This document shows, piece after piece, positions 1 through 8,036 of a stretch of DNA of 64,000 nucleotides (within the stretch, counting starts at the first letter, position 1; every line of letters begins with the position of its first letter). The DNA comes from Phormidium tanganyikae FI6-MK23 (GTDB taxonomy: Bacteria > Cyanobacteriota > Cyanobacteriia > Leptolyngbyales > Leptolyngbyaceae): the NCBI GenBank assembly GCA_019359175.1, contig JAHHHU010000002.1, positions 310,001-374,000 of the forward strand, read 5' to 3'. Below the pieces are notes generated by a model, which saw nothing but the letters and a program-made list of their open reading frames with translations, was not told where the DNA came from and ran no database searches. The position numbers and the translations under genes were made by a program.

Positions 1-1
1 G

Positions 2-1171
2 ATCGAGGGAGATGCAGCCCGTGTGAGAGAAACGGGATTTTCGGTACGATCGCTGTTTCAAATCTTGCGATCGCTGCCGACGCAAAAGATTCTTGTTTTG
101 CTCGATATCAATCGTTCCTCGGCTGTCTCTAACGAAAAAGTGGGCGCTCAAACGGCAACCCTAGCGCGTGAATATGGGATTCCAACCCTGTTATCGTGCC
201 GCCCTGAGCAGTTTTCTCACGAATCCCCCGCCCACAATCACGGGCTATTTACTCAGGCATTACTCGAAGGATTGCGATCGCATCAATGTTCAACCTTATC
301 GGCTTTAGAGGATTTTCTCAAAACACGACTCCCGGAACTCTGTGATCACAACGATCGACCGCTTCAAGATCCGGTTTTAGTCGTCTCTGATCCAGAGCAG
401 CTTTATCAAGTGATCATGCCTGTGAACTGGGCAGAGACGGAATCCTGGGTTGCAGCAGAATCGAATCCGTTCGCGATCGAAGATGATTTGTATCTCACCG
501 CAGAGAATGAGACTTCATTCGATAATTTTGTGGCGCAACCGACAATCATGGGCGCAACCGCAGAACTGTCATCCTACGAAGAGATTCCAGAGCAATTCAT
601 TCTCGATCCGGTGCAGGTCGAGCCAGAACCCGTTCCCGACTTGACGCTAGACGAGCCGATCGACGCTGATCCGACTCCGCTCGTGTCTCCCGTCCCCAAA
701 GAACCTGAAGTGCAGGATCAAATGTTTTGGGAACGGCTGCTATTCGGTGGAAGCGCGATTCTGCTCGTCTTATTGCTCGGTGTGTTGTTCCGCAACTGGT
801 CAGCCTTTGTCGGCGGTCAGCAGACTGCAAAAACCACAACGCCCGAAGCGATCGCGTCTCCAAGCCCTGCCGCTACTCCATCCGCGCAGATTTTGAATGA
901 AGCTCGATCTCTGATCAAACCGACCCTAGCTTCTGATGCAAGTAAGGCAATCGATCGCGCCCGCACGATTCCAGCCAGTGATCCGCTTTACGCTCAAGCG
1001 CAGCAAGATATCGATCGCTGGAGCCGCAATATTCTAGACATTGCCCGCCAACGAGCCGTACAGAAAGAATTTCAGCAAGCGATCGCAGCCGCACAACTCG
1101 TTCCCAAAGATCGCCCTCAAGTTTACGCTGATGCCCAGAAAGCAATTCAGCAATGGCGGAAAGCGCGTTAA
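2..1171 (+). CDS. Caspase-like (C14) protein, catalytic Cys replaced, 5' end outside window
   Basis: The frame is open to the left edge, so the true start lies outside; the first in-window start is GTG at 23. Numbering from that GTG, residues 20-130 look like the C-terminal half of a caspase/metacaspase fold: a beta strand ending in LLDINRS, then a stretch ending GLFTQALLEGL as in the p10-like part. The Asp-x-Cys of active caspases reads Asp-Ile-Asn here (Asn30), so the protein is probably a proteolytically dead pseudo-caspase. An acidic, Pro-rich linker (about 130-235) leads to one membrane segment (about 240-260). A Thr/Pro/Ala-rich stretch and a helical tail (about 295-380) follow. The family call is inference from pattern; the membrane segment is plain. 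Confidence 0.7.
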   Translation: MEGDAARVRETGFSVRSLFQILRSLPTQKILVLLDINRSSAVSNEKVGAQTATLAREYGIPTLLSCRPEQFSHESPAHNHGLFTQALLEGLRSHQCSTLSALEDFLKTRLPELCDHNDRPLQDPVLVVSDPEQLYQVIMPVNWAETESWVAAESNPFAIEDDLYLTAENETSFDNFVAQPTIMGATAELSSYEEIPEQFILDPVQVEPEPVPDLTLDEPIDADPTPLVSPVPKEPEVQDQMFWERLLFGGSAILLVLLLGVLFRNWSAFVGGQQTAKTTTPEAIASPSPAATPSAQILNEARSLIKPTLASDASKAIDRARTIPASDPLYAQAQQDIDRWSRNILDIARQRAVQKEFQQAIAAAQLVPKDRPQVYADAQKAIQQWRKAR

Positions 1172-1234
1172 AAATTCGCTGGCATCACCCGCTAGACTAG
1201 AGAAGTAGATTCGACTCAATCACGAGGAGAAAGC

Positions 1235-1480
1235 ATGATTAACCCGGATCAAGTTGAGGCAATGATCAAATCAGGATTGCCAGATGCCCAAGTTACGGCA
1301 GTCAGCCCCGATGGTGAACATTTTGAGGTGACGGTGATCTCCTCTGCCTTTGCTGGAAAACGGCGCGTTCAACAGCACCAACTTGTATACGGGACTGTTC
1401 AGCAAGCGATGGCATCGGAAGCAATCCATGCGCTTTCCCTTAACACCTTCACGCCCGAAGAATGGGCAACGAAAAACTGA
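1235..1480 (+). CDS. bolA: BolA family protein
   Basis: An 81-residue protein covering the whole BolA fold. BolA proteins pair with monothiol CGFS glutaredoxins to bind or hand over [2Fe-2S] clusters and to signal iron status in the cytoplasm. The stretch HFEVTVISSAFAGKRRVQQH matches the core beta-alpha region of the family, with a conserved His after it (HQLVY). An AGGAG sequence seven bases before the ATG supports the start. The CGFS glutaredoxin gene follows 25 bp downstream, the standard cyanobacterial pairing, so the two are probably co-transcribed. Confidence 0.93.
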   Translation: MINPDQVEAMIKSGLPDAQVTAVSPDGEHFEVTVISSAFAGKRRVQQHQLVYGTVQQAMASEAIHALSLNTFTPEEWATKN

Positions 1481-1505
1481 CGTTTCTTTACCCCCTTAAA
1501 TTCCT

Positions 1506-1829
1506 ATGACTACAGCAGCCCAAGATCGAATTAACACCCTGCTCAACACCAGCAAAATCGTTGTGTTTATGAAGGGCAGCAAGTTAATGCCTATGTGCGG
1601 GTTTTCTAACAATGTCGTGCAAATCCTCAACACGCTCGGTGTTCCATACGAAACCGTAGACGTGCTGGAAGATGCCGAAATCCGCCAAGGCATCAAAGAG
1701 TTCTCGAACTGGCCCACAATTCCCCAGGTGTATATCAATGGGGAATTTATCGGCGGCTCGGACATCATGATCGAAATGTACCAGAAAGGCGAACTGCAAC
1801 AGCTTGTAGAAGTTGCGCTCGCTTCCTAA
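1506..1829 (+). CDS. grxD: Monothiol glutaredoxin, Grx4/CGFS type
   Basis: A 107-residue single-domain monothiol glutaredoxin. The CGFS active site is at residues 31-34, the TIPQVY-like segment reads [11 protein letters not shown] (about 69-79), and the GG-D glutathione-binding turn follows (GGSDIM). Proteins of this class assemble and pass on [2Fe-2S] clusters, with glutathione and BolA as partners. It sits directly after bolA and ends just before a perfect palindromic terminator. Length and motifs are normal for cyanobacterial Grx3/Grx4-type proteins. Confidence 0.95.
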   Translation: MTTAAQDRINTLLNTSKIVVFMKGSKLMPMCGFSNNVVQILNTLGVPYETVDVLEDAEIRQGIKEFSNWPTIPQVYINGEFIGGSDIMIEMYQKGELQQLVEVALAS

Positions 1830-1839
1830 TTCCAATAAA

Positions 1840-1863
1840 GAAGGGGCGCGATCGCGCCCCTTC
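1840..1863. terminator. Bidirectional palindromic terminator between grxD and the convergent DUF6761 gene
   Basis: A perfect 24-bp palindrome, GAAGGGGCGCGA and its complement, centred on a HIP1 octamer. It lies 10 bp after the grxD stop and 5 bp after the stop of the opposing gene, so it can serve both transcripts. Confidence 0.7.
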
Positions 1864-1867
1864 ACAC

Positions 1868-2110
1868 TTATCGATAATCAGGTTCTGGCATCACACTCTC
1901 AAAATTAGACGGATCGTAGATGTAGCGGGTGATCTCCTCCTCTAGGCGGTTGATTTGGTATGGCTCCAAAACGCTTGACTGTCTCAGGGCTGCCAAATAG
2001 CCGTCTAAATAAAGTCGCATATCATCGTATCGGTAGCCCCGGTTCCAGAGTTCGACAAGGGCATCAGAGAGGCGTTGGTAGTAACGAATTGTCAAAGAAT
2101 CTTGCAGCAT
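1868..2110 (-). CDS. Conserved cyanobacterial protein, DUF6761 type
   Basis: About 80 residues, highly charged and Tyr-rich, with the conserved block DALVELWNRGYRYDDMRLYL, then a segment LEPYQINRLEEEITRYIYD and an acidic C-terminus. This resembles a small family restricted to cyanobacteria whose function is not known. The frame stays open upstream to 2221. I chose the ATG at 2110 because family members usually begin MLQD and because AGG lies just upstream; ATG at 2146 is the alternative. It converges on grxD across a shared palindrome. Confidence 0.78.
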   Translation of the reverse strand: MLQDSLTIRYYQRLSDALVELWNRGYRYDDMRLYLDGYLAALRQSSVLEPYQINRLEEEITRYIYDPSNFESVMPEPDYR

Positions 2111-2352
2111 ATACCTATCGACAGAAGAATGGATGCCGTTTGACATCAGACTCACAGTGCTATTACCTAACCTTAACATTTCTACTCGGAATCTCTCGGT
2201 TTGTATCGAAATTCTACCCATCTAAATACCGATCTGAATATTGAGAAATGGATTGTAGAGCAAACCCGTTAAAGCTGAGTAGCACCCGTTACAAATCGAA
2301 TGGATTAAGCTTTGATACCCTTATCTCAAGCATTTTGAGGATAATAGCCCCT

Positions 2353-3129
2353 GTGGGAGCCATTCACATACAAATCGTTGAGGGAAATCCGCACCTGCGA
2401 TCGCTGCTGGGGTGGCATCTTCAGCAGGCGGGCTACCAAGTTCACCAATCCGCTGATTTGCACCAGGCGCGAGAAGTGTTTTCGCTGCGGCAGCCGAATC
2501 TAGTCATTCTCGATTCTGAGATGCCGACGGGAGACGGCTTGGAGTTTTGCCGCTGGCTTCAACAACAGCAATGTTTAATTTTGATGCTGTCAGCGCGGGC
2601 AGCGGAATCGGATATTGTCGAAGGATTGCGATCGGGGGCGGATGATTATCTAAAGAAGCCGTTCGGGATGCAGGAGTTTCTGGCACGAGTGGAAGCGCTG
2701 ATGCGCCGACAACGGGTAGCGGCTCCACCGATCAATCTCGATTTTGGCGATCTGAAGATTGATCTGGTGCATCGTCGGGTGCGGTTTAAGGGAGATCTGA
2801 TCGAGCTAACGCCGCAGGAGTTTAGTTTGTTGTATGTGCTGGCGCAGGCGGGCGGATCGGCGTTGAGCCGGGCGGAATTGCTTCAGCGTGCTTGGCCCGA
2901 TGAGATTGATAATCCTCGGACGGTTGATACTCATGTGCTTTCGCTGCGGAAGAAAGTCGAGATCGATCCGCGTCAGCCGAATTTGATTCAGACGGTGCGG
3001 AATGTGGGGTATCGGCTGAACCTTGAGATTTTGAATGCGATCGCGCCTATTCAGAATGGTCATGTGGCTCGAAAACCTGCGGCGGCTCCGATTTCTCGGA
3101 TGGCTTCGGCTCCACATCCTCGGCTTTGA
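2353..3129 (+). CDS. OmpR/PhoB-family response regulator
   Basis: Two-component response regulator: an N-terminal receiver domain (about 1-120) and a C-terminal winged-helix DNA-binding domain (about 130-225), plus a short Ala/Pro-rich tail. The phospho-acceptor Asp lies in VILDSEMPTGDG, the conserved Ser/Thr in MLSARA and the Lys in DYLKKPF. The acidic pocket reads VEGN where most receivers have two acidic residues (VEDD/VDDD), so Mg2+ binding may be altered. The open frame starts at an ATG at 2248, but its first 35 residues look non-conserved; the GTG at 2353 fits the family start better. No partner kinase is adjacent. Confidence 0.85.
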   Translation: MGAIHIQIVEGNPHLRSLLGWHLQQAGYQVHQSADLHQAREVFSLRQPNLVILDSEMPTGDGLEFCRWLQQQQCLILMLSARAAESDIVEGLRSGADDYLKKPFGMQEFLARVEALMRRQRVAAPPINLDFGDLKIDLVHRRVRFKGDLIELTPQEFSLLYVLAQAGGSALSRAELLQRAWPDEIDNPRTVDTHVLSLRKKVEIDPRQPNLIQTVRNVGYRLNLEILNAIAPIQNGHVARKPAAAPISRMASAPHPRL

Positions 3130-3132
3130 GGG

Positions 3133-3267
3133 CCTACTGTGTACACATAAGTCGTTTATCGCTTCGTTCCAATCGGCTTCTGCCCCCTAAATCCCCCAGA
3201 ATGGGGGATTTAGGGGGCGAGAGGTATAGGCAATAACGGATCAATTGACTTGTGTGTACACGGTAGG
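3133..3267. repeat. MITE-like palindromic element, copy A (135 bp)
   Basis: A non-coding element with 20-bp terminal inverted repeats (CCTACTGTGTACACATAAGT at 3133-3152, its imperfect complement at 3248-3267, 18 of 20 matching). The core palindrome at 3182-3218 contains CCCCCTAAATCCCCC and its complement. A second copy of exactly the same length lies inverted at 10931-11065. It carries no ORF. It starts four bases after the stop of the response regulator gene. A miniature inverted-repeat transposable element is the most likely explanation. Confidence 0.8.
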
Positions 3268-3274
3268 CTGTGAG

Positions 3275-3314
3275 GGGAGGGGGAGAAATCAACCGTGATT
3301 TTGCTCCCCCTCCC
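3275..3314. terminator. Strong GC-rich hairpin between convergent genes
   Basis: GGGAGGGGGAG at 3275-3285 pairs perfectly with CTCCCCCTCCC at 3304-3314, extended inside by AAATCA/TGATTT. It lies between the response regulator (+) and the opposing gene ending at 3335 (-). There is no clear T-run, so termination is inferred from position and stem strength. Confidence 0.5.
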
Positions 3315-3334
3315 TTAGTATTTGCCTAACGAAC

Positions 3335-3787
3335 TTACCAATTGTCAAAGTCGTCCGATCGAAACATGCCCCAATTTACCGCTTCTTTATCTGAGCAAGT
3401 TTCTACGCCTTCCCCGACTCCATACGGGTGCATGGCACAAACGAACAGGCTATCACCGTAATACTGTCCGTGAAAGTTGCGGCAACCGACGCAGGCAGGA
3501 TGCTGCTTTAACATTGGCTCAACGGTTTGCGTCATGGGCTGCGTGATTTCTTCGATCGCGCCTCCGATGCCAAAATAAGCTTCTAAAATCGGACTCACCA
3601 ACACCGTGATCGACTGCTCAACTTCATCCACAAACGTCGTATTCAGATGCGTAGAAACCTCTTCGGAAAACTCGACCCACCCATTCATCGCTTCGGTGAC
3701 ATCTTGAGCGACATCGAGAAAAAAACCTTCGACTTGATCCGCGATCGTTTCTAACATTTCAAACCAGTCCTTTTGCCAATCGTTCAT
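3335..3787 (-). CDS. Conserved cyanobacterial protein with four-cysteine motif
   Basis: A 150-residue protein. The N-terminal two thirds (1-90) are predicted helical and acidic without membrane segments. The C-terminal third holds four cysteines: C99 and C102 in CVGCRNFHGQ, C117 in CAMHPYG and C131 in TCSD. The CxxC-x14-C-x13-C spacing is suited to a metal or Fe-S site. I recognise it as a protein conserved among cyanobacteria but know no function for it. It is transcribed alone, convergent with the response regulator. Confidence 0.8.
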   Translation of the reverse strand: MNDWQKDWFEMLETIADQVEGFFLDVAQDVTEAMNGWVEFSEEVSTHLNTTFVDEVEQSITVLVSPILEAYFGIGGAIEEITQPMTQTVEPMLKQHPACVGCRNFHGQYYGDSLFVCAMHPYGVGEGVETCSDKEAVNWGMFRSDDFDNW

Positions 3788-4024
3788 AACAGTTATCGCC
3801 GGGAGAGTTGCACAAAATAAAGCCGTATAAATCGGTCTGACTTGCTGAGACTCGATCGCCCAAATCGACCTTCAGCCGTGATCATAGCTCGAATGTTTGC
3901 GGCATAACTATGAAGGAATTTTACGCTTTTCGTGTTTGGATAAATTGAACTGCTGCTTTCGTTAGAGGGCAACTCGAATTGAGGTTGCTAGGCTAAAAAT
4001 AGCTTTCAAGATTAGGAGTTTGAA

Positions 4025-4204
4025 ATGAATCGCGCTGTGATGTCGCTTTTAGTAATGGCGCTGCTGGTCGTATTAGTGATTTCGCCGTTTTCAGCATTGG
4101 CGATGTTGATGATGTTTTTATTGGTGGGGGGAATTGCGGGGACGATTACGTCGATGGTTCATGTGGTGCTGCACCATAATCCCCCAGAACGATCGGATTC
4201 GTAG
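4025..4204 (+). CDS. Small hydrophobic membrane protein (59 aa)
   Basis: A short reading frame: MNRAVMSLLVMALLVVLVIS followed by a second hydrophobic stretch (about 24-42) and a short polar tail ending HHNPPERSDS. A strong Shine-Dalgarno AGGAG (4014-4018) lies six bases before the ATG, and a hairpin follows at 4247-4280. The strong RBS, codon use like the neighbours and a downstream hairpin argue that it is a real gene. It probably spans the membrane once or twice. No family is recognised. Confidence 0.65.
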   Translation: MNRAVMSLLVMALLVVLVISPFSALAMLMMFLLVGGIAGTITSMVHVVLHHNPPERSDS

Positions 4205-4246
4205 AAAACTTACAGCGCGATCGGGATCATCGCGGTCTAAAGTAAT

Positions 4247-4280
4247 AAGTGAGCAATCCCACTTTTAAAATTGCTCACTT
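4247..4280 (+). terminator. Stem-loop after the small membrane protein gene
   Basis: AAGTGAGCAAT (4247-4257) and its exact complement ATTGCTCACTT (4270-4280) enclose a 12-base loop, followed by AAAGCTATTTT. Probable terminator for the 59-residue ORF; the T-run is short. Confidence 0.5.
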
Positions 4281-4347
4281 AAAGCTATTTTAAAAGCCCG
4301 GTAGAATTTAGAGCCATTTTAAGCGCGAAATCCCGTGAGTTGATCCC

Positions 4348-5160
4348 ATGAAGTCTTACTTAGCTGCCGCTGTACAAATGAATAGCTTGCCTGATCTGCA
4401 CAAGAATCTGGCGCAAGCGGAAGAATTGATCGATCTCGCCGTTCGACGGGGTGCAGAGTTGGTCGGGCTGCCTGAGAATTTTTCGTTTTTAGGAGATGAG
4501 GAAGCGAAGCTTGCACAAGCCGATGCGATCGCAGTTGAGAGCGAGAAGTTTCTCAAAACAATGGCGCAACGGTTTCAGGTGACAATCTTGGGCGGCGGTT
4601 ATCCGGTTCCAGTCCAGCAAGGCAAGGTTTTCAATACTGCGCTGCTAGTCGCTCCCAATGGTCAAGAACTTGCTCGGTATGAGAAGGTGCATCTTTTTGA
4701 TGTGAATTTGCCTGATGGCAATACTTACCGCGAATCGGCAACGGTGGTCGCAGGCACAAGAGTACCGCCGATTCATCCCTCTAAAGAGCTTGGCAACATT
4801 GGTTTATCGGTGTGCTATGACGTGCGTTTTCCAGAGCTTTACCGTCAGATGACGCAGTTGGGCGCAGAGGTTCTGTTTGTTCCTGCTGCATTTACGGCGC
4901 ACACTGGAAAAGATCACTGGCAGGTGTTGTTGCAGGCAAGAGCGATCGAGAATACTTGCTATGTCATCGCACCCGCACAAACCGGACGACACAATTCACT
5001 GCGGCAATCTCACGGTCACGCGATGGTGATTGATCCGTGGGGAGTAATTTTGGCAGATGCGGGAGAAATGCCAGGAGTGGCGATCGCGGAAATTATCCCC
5101 GCTCGACTAGAACAAGTCCGACGACAAATGCCTTCACTCCAACATCGGGTGTTTATCTAG
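4348..5160 (+). CDS. Carbon-nitrogen hydrolase, Nit1/Nit2-type amidase
   Basis: A 270-residue nitrilase-superfamily enzyme with the complete Glu-Lys-Cys triad: E43 in LPENFSF, K113 in YEKVHLFDV and C156 in SVCYDVRFPEL. The closest recognisable group is Nit1/Nit2, cytoplasmic amidases that repair deaminated glutathione or hydrolyse omega-amides such as alpha-ketoglutaramate. The HxFDV and YDVRFPELYR signatures fit that branch rather than true nitrilases or N-carbamoylputrescine amidase. It stands alone between a small gene and a pseudogene. The exact substrate cannot be read from sequence. Confidence 0.88.
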   Translation: MKSYLAAAVQMNSLPDLHKNLAQAEELIDLAVRRGAELVGLPENFSFLGDEEAKLAQADAIAVESEKFLKTMAQRFQVTILGGGYPVPVQQGKVFNTALLVAPNGQELARYEKVHLFDVNLPDGNTYRESATVVAGTRVPPIHPSKELGNIGLSVCYDVRFPELYRQMTQLGAEVLFVPAAFTAHTGKDHWQVLLQARAIENTCYVIAPAQTGRHNSLRQSHGHAMVIDPWGVILADAGEMPGVAIAEIIPARLEQVRRQMPSLQHRVFI

Positions 5161-5187
5161 TTTGGTGCGATCGCACAAGTCTCGAAC

Positions 5188-6063
5188 TCATTTGCCTGCA
5201 TCGGTTGTGCTGTAATCAGTTCGATTTCGCCTGAAGCAGGATTGCGCTGCCAAGAAGTAGCTTCTACTAAGGTTTGAAGTTGGGGCGATCGTGCTGGCAG
5301 TAGTGGTGATGTTGCTCAAATTTCTGAGTAAGAGTAAGTCGCTTGTGATGTCAATGTTGCCGCCACTGCCAGCATTCACTTCAGCATTGAGTTGGGCCTT
5401 CTGACTAAGCCGAACGGTTTGTGATCGAATGCTTAAGTTTCCTGCTCGACCTGTGCCGCTGTTGCTTGCCGTAATGATGGCTCGATCGCGTAAATCTAAA
5501 CGCTGCGTATTGATGGTGATCGAGTCTGCATCAGAGCTTCCTTCTCGTGCTGAAATTCGGCTAGGCAGTTGTAGCGTCTGATCAAGTCCTGCGACTTCTC
5601 CCGTTGAAGCATCGATTTCAAGGTTGCCTGCTCGACCGTTGCCTAAGTTAGAAGCAGAAATCTGTCCGCCGTTGAGAACCTGTAAGAGATCGGCAAAAAT
5701 TTGCAGCGTTCCGGCATCTCATTTCGCTGAACCTAACATTTCAGTTTGAATTCCACTCAATGCGCCAGAGCTATCCTTGACCATGCCATCAATCAGAATA
5801 TTTGTGGCACGAATCGTTAAGTCCCCGCCGTTTCCAGTAGAGCCATCTAAAGCAGAAGTTGCAATATATCCACCGTTCAATAGATTTAACTGCTGCGTTT
5901 CTAGCAGAATGCTGGCTGCATTCCCGCTCGACCGGGGTTGGACACCAGAGAGAAGACCTATGTGATAGAGAAAGGAACTGACAACGCCATCTTCATCGGT
6001 CTGAACTGCCAGAAATGAGCAATTGCAATTCGTTCGACCAGCATTGATCTCAATTGCATTCAT
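5188..6063 (-). pseudogene. Remnant of a filamentous-haemagglutinin-like exoprotein gene
   Basis: On the minus strand a single frame runs from about 6063 to 5188 with one in-frame TGA at 5721-5719. Both sides carry the same beta-helix repeat pattern: GVQPRSSGNAASILLETQQL and GNGGDLTIRATNI before the stop; AGTLQIFADLLQVLNGGQIS, GRAGNLEIDAS and GSGGNIDITSD after it. These are typical of large cyanobacterial two-partner-secretion or S-layer-like exoproteins of 800 residues or more. The N-terminal secretion domain and the C-terminus are missing, and the last 40 codons look like junk. It is therefore a truncated, broken gene. The region otherwise holds nothing else. Confidence 0.8.
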
Positions 6064-6130
6064 TTTCTCTTTGAAATAAACGTTAAGAAGTTTGTACGAT
6101 AGGGAAGATTTTTGGTCACTCCCTCGAAAT

Positions 6131-7519
6131 ATGATCAACTCCCTTTCCTGGTTCAACTCGTTTGGTTCTCCGCCGTCCCTCCTAGCCGCCGCCGAAGCAG
6201 AAACCGGTTCTCTCGTGCTGGCAAGCGTTTTGTTGAGTTTAGTCGTCGTCTATTTCGCTAGTAAGATTGGCGGTGAAATTTGCGCTCGGCTCGATTTGCC
6301 CTCGGTGTTAGGCGAACTGGTCGCGGGTGTGGTAGTCGGCGTGTCGGCGCTGCATATCCTCGTGTTTCCCAGTGCCGATTTTGATGCGAGTCGATCGCTG
6401 ATTATGCAAGCGCTGCAAATGACCGCGCATCTCAGTCCAGAATCGCTCAACCTCGTGTTTGAAACGCAGAGTGAAGTGATCTCTGTATTGGCAGAAATCG
6501 GCGTGGTGATTCTGCTGTTTGAGATTGGCTTGGAGTCGGATTTGAAGGAACTGATTCGGGTCGGATGGCAAGCTGCGATCGTGGCTTGTGTCGGGGTCGC
6601 GGTTCCGTTTGCACTCGGTACAGGCGGGCTGATGACGATTTTCAATGTGCCTGCGGTTCCGGCGATTTTTGCGGGAGCGGCTCTTACCGCAACCAGTATC
6701 GGCATTACAGCGCGGGTCTTGTCGGAATTGCAGCAAATCAGTTCTAAAGAAGGGCAAATCATCATCGGGGCGGCAGTGCTAGATGATGTCTTGGGGATTA
6801 TTGTGCTGGCAGTAGTCGCAGGGCTGGCGAAGACTGGAGAAGTGCAAGTAACGAGCGTGATTTATCTGATCATTAGCGCGGCTGTGTTTTTAATTGGGAG
6901 TCTGTGGCTTGGACGGCTTTTCAGCCCGTTCTTTGTGACGCTGGTGAATGAACTGAGAACGCGCGGACAACTGCTCGTTAGCGCTTTGATTGTGGCGTTT
7001 GTGCTGGCAGACATTGCGGCAGTGATTCAGCTAGAGGCGATTCTGGGTGCGTTTGCCGCAGGGTTGATTTTGGCAGAAACCGAAAAGCGAGCGGAACTCG
7101 AAGCCCAAATTAAGCCGATCGCGGATATGCTTGTCCCCGTCTTTTTCGTCGTGGTCGGTGCGAGAACTGATGTCAGCGTATTAAATCCATTCGATCCTGC
7201 CAATCGGGAAGGGTTAATTATGTCGGGCTTTCTGGTCGTGGTTGCGATTTTGGGAAAAGTTGTCACGGGCTTTACGCTGTTCGGTCAACCGGAGCTAAAT
7301 CGACTCGCGATCGGGGTTGGGATGATTCCACGGGGCGAAGTTGGGCTAGTGTTCGCGGCGTTTGGAACGAGTACAGGAATTCTCTCGGATGCGTTGCAGG
7401 CAGCGATCATTGTCATGGTGATTCTTACGACTTTTGTTGCGCCGCCGTTGTTGAGAGTGGTGTTTCCTCAAACTGATTCCGTAGCCGCACCCACCTTAAG
7501 TAGCGTTGATGACATCTGA
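6131..7519 (+). CDS. nhaS3: Na+/H+ antiporter, CPA2 family (NhaS3/NapA-like)
   Basis: About 462 residues with some 12-13 membrane segments of the cation:proton antiporter-2 family. The double-Asp motif that carries ion binding reads GAAVLDDVLGI. Other family landmarks are the LLFEIGLE turn, the MIPRGEVGLVF segment and the VGARTDVSVL region. Among cyanobacterial antiporters this layout is closest to NhaS3, a Na+(K+)/H+ antiporter important for thylakoid ion balance; that assignment is by family resemblance. The frame opens at 6092, but the ATG at 6131 gives the better N-terminus. A good terminator follows at 7568. Confidence 0.85.
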   Translation: MINSLSWFNSFGSPPSLLAAAEAETGSLVLASVLLSLVVVYFASKIGGEICARLDLPSVLGELVAGVVVGVSALHILVFPSADFDASRSLIMQALQMTAHLSPESLNLVFETQSEVISVLAEIGVVILLFEIGLESDLKELIRVGWQAAIVACVGVAVPFALGTGGLMTIFNVPAVPAIFAGAALTATSIGITARVLSELQQISSKEGQIIIGAAVLDDVLGIIVLAVVAGLAKTGEVQVTSVIYLIISAAVFLIGSLWLGRLFSPFFVTLVNELRTRGQLLVSALIVAFVLADIAAVIQLEAILGAFAAGLILAETEKRAELEAQIKPIADMLVPVFFVVVGARTDVSVLNPFDPANREGLIMSGFLVVVAILGKVVTGFTLFGQPELNRLAIGVGMIPRGEVGLVFAAFGTSTGILSDALQAAIIVMVILTTFVAPPLLRVVFPQTDSVAAPTLSSVDDI

Positions 7520-7567
7520 GCAAAAAACTATGCTGGAATTCAGGCATCCATACTAGAATGCTCTAGC

Positions 7568-7600
7568 CCAAACCTAAAAAGCCTGACTTTTTGGGTTTGG
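7568..7600 (+). terminator. Terminator after the antiporter gene
   Basis: CCAAACCTAAAAAG (7568-7581) pairs with CTTTTTGGGTTTGG (7587-7600) with one mismatch around a five-base loop. Confidence 0.6.
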
Positions 7601-8036
7601 AATGCCGTTGTTTCACGCTTTGAATTTTATGCAACTGCTATTTCCCAGAAACTCGATCGCAGATTTAAGAAACTCGATCGTGCTTTTTTGCGTCCCCGAC
7701 AACGAAGGAGACAACACTATTTCTCAGATGAATTGAGCAAATTTTCCAGATATCAGGAACGAGCTTGAGGATATTAGGTCAGTCGATCCGGTACGCTTGA
7801 TTTTGCTTCGATTCGTTAGATAAAAACAGTTGAATTTTTGTGATGAATACTGGCGCAAATCCTTTCGTTTGGCTGAACAGGTATTCATCGATCGTGGGTG
7901 AGAGAGGATGCAAGCTCAATTTTGATGCTCAGATCTGTTGGCAAAGTCTGACGATTTTGCGGCTCGATTTTGACTGTCAAATCACAAGAAATGTTTGCCG
8001 AAAAATAGCGGCACGACGCATAAAAGGAGAGAAAAG
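7601..8036. other. Gene-free stretch upstream of amiC
   Basis: No convincing coding frame or RNA gene. The only structure is a 13-bp direct repeat AGAAACTCGATCG at 7647-7659 and 7668-7680. It probably holds the amiC promoter and leader. Confidence 0.5.

Noticed and set aside
6250-6765. 171-codon frame antisense to the antiporter gene
   Set aside because: Low-complexity Ser/Thr/Ala/Pro product opposite a conserved membrane protein; explained by codon bias.
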